From: CALARM01 sp964431735
Lineage (GTDB): Bacteria > Vulcanimicrobiota > SpSt-956 > JAKJGF01
Assembly: GCA_964431735.1 (NCBI GenBank)
Contig: CAYSLJ010000278.1
Span: 1 to 5,196 of the forward strand
Direction of reading: 5' to 3'
DNA: 5,196 nucleotides
In this document: one piece after another, positions 5,183-5,196 of the stretch
Layout: each line of letters begins with the position of its first letter
How positions within the stretch are numbered: position 1 is the stretch's first letter
Translations under genes and position numbers: made by a program
Notes under the pieces: generated by a model
Database searches by the model: none
The model's input: only the letters and a program-made list of their open reading frames with translations
What the model was told of the DNA's origin: nothing

Positions 5183-5196
5183 CGTGACGCGTAACG
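5183..5196 (-). repeat. Edge copy of dispersed heptad repeat, inverted partner of 1-14
   Basis: CGTGACGCGTAACG is the exact reverse complement of the first 14 bases. Read on the minus strand it ends TCACGATATAG, again with the TCACGA terminus shared by the other copies. It lies 47 bases after the antiporter stop codon, and the window ends within or at its edge. Confidence 0.6.

Noticed and set aside
1..5196. Composite transposon with 14-bp terminal inverted repeats
   Set aside because: No transposase or recombinase gene is present, and the same repeat family occurs internally in gene leaders.

Overview
The window comes from an AT-rich bacterial genome. It favours AGA arginine and GGA glycine codons, has strong AGGAGG-type ribosome binding sites, and sits tightly packed. 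These features fit a low-GC anaerobe; a member of Fusobacteriota such as the Leptotrichia/Sebaldella group is my best guess, but nothing here proves it.

Layout from left to right. (1) Positions 1-137 hold a short dispersed repeat at the very edge, a possible promoter, and a seven-base tandem repeat that folds into a hairpin in front of recQ. (2) Positions 138-1541 encode a RecQ-family helicase. Its motor is intact, but it stops inside the zinc-binding module. (3) Positions 1542-1970 form a small transcription unit of unusual interest. Four direct repeats of CTTCATA lie exactly 11 bp apart and end 9 bp before a perfect TATAAT, an architecture like a Pho-type (OmpR/PhoB family) activated promoter. 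They drive two related mini-genes for peptides of 31 and 33 residues, each with a CxxC motif and an NMP ending. A 7-codon ORF and a 12-bp perfect hairpin follow. (4) Positions 2040-2663, minus strand, encode an acidic cytoplasmic protein with a transthyretin-like beta domain. It has a good extended -10 promoter, a palindrome over the -35, and a GTGACGC tandem array in its leader. (5) Positions 2792-3119 contain no gene I can defend. (6) Positions 3140-4030 and 4057-5136 form a probable two-gene operon: a cysteine-cluster (YkgJ-like) protein fused to TPR repeats, then a Ca2+/H+ antiporter of the CaCA/CAX family.

Two things go beyond ordinary annotation. The first is the peptide pair under a Pho-box-like promoter, which I cannot assign to any known family. 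The second is a family of heptad repeats (GTGACGC and GTGAGTA types, both with a GTGA core). They occur in one defined orientation, end in TCACGA, and sit just upstream of ribosome binding sites. The same repeat forms both edges of the window as a perfect 14-bp inverted pair, which suggests the window is a contig broken at dispersed repeats.

The genes do not make one obvious pathway. The antiporter operon concerns cation homeostasis, recQ concerns DNA repair, and the peptide unit looks like an independently regulated response cassette.
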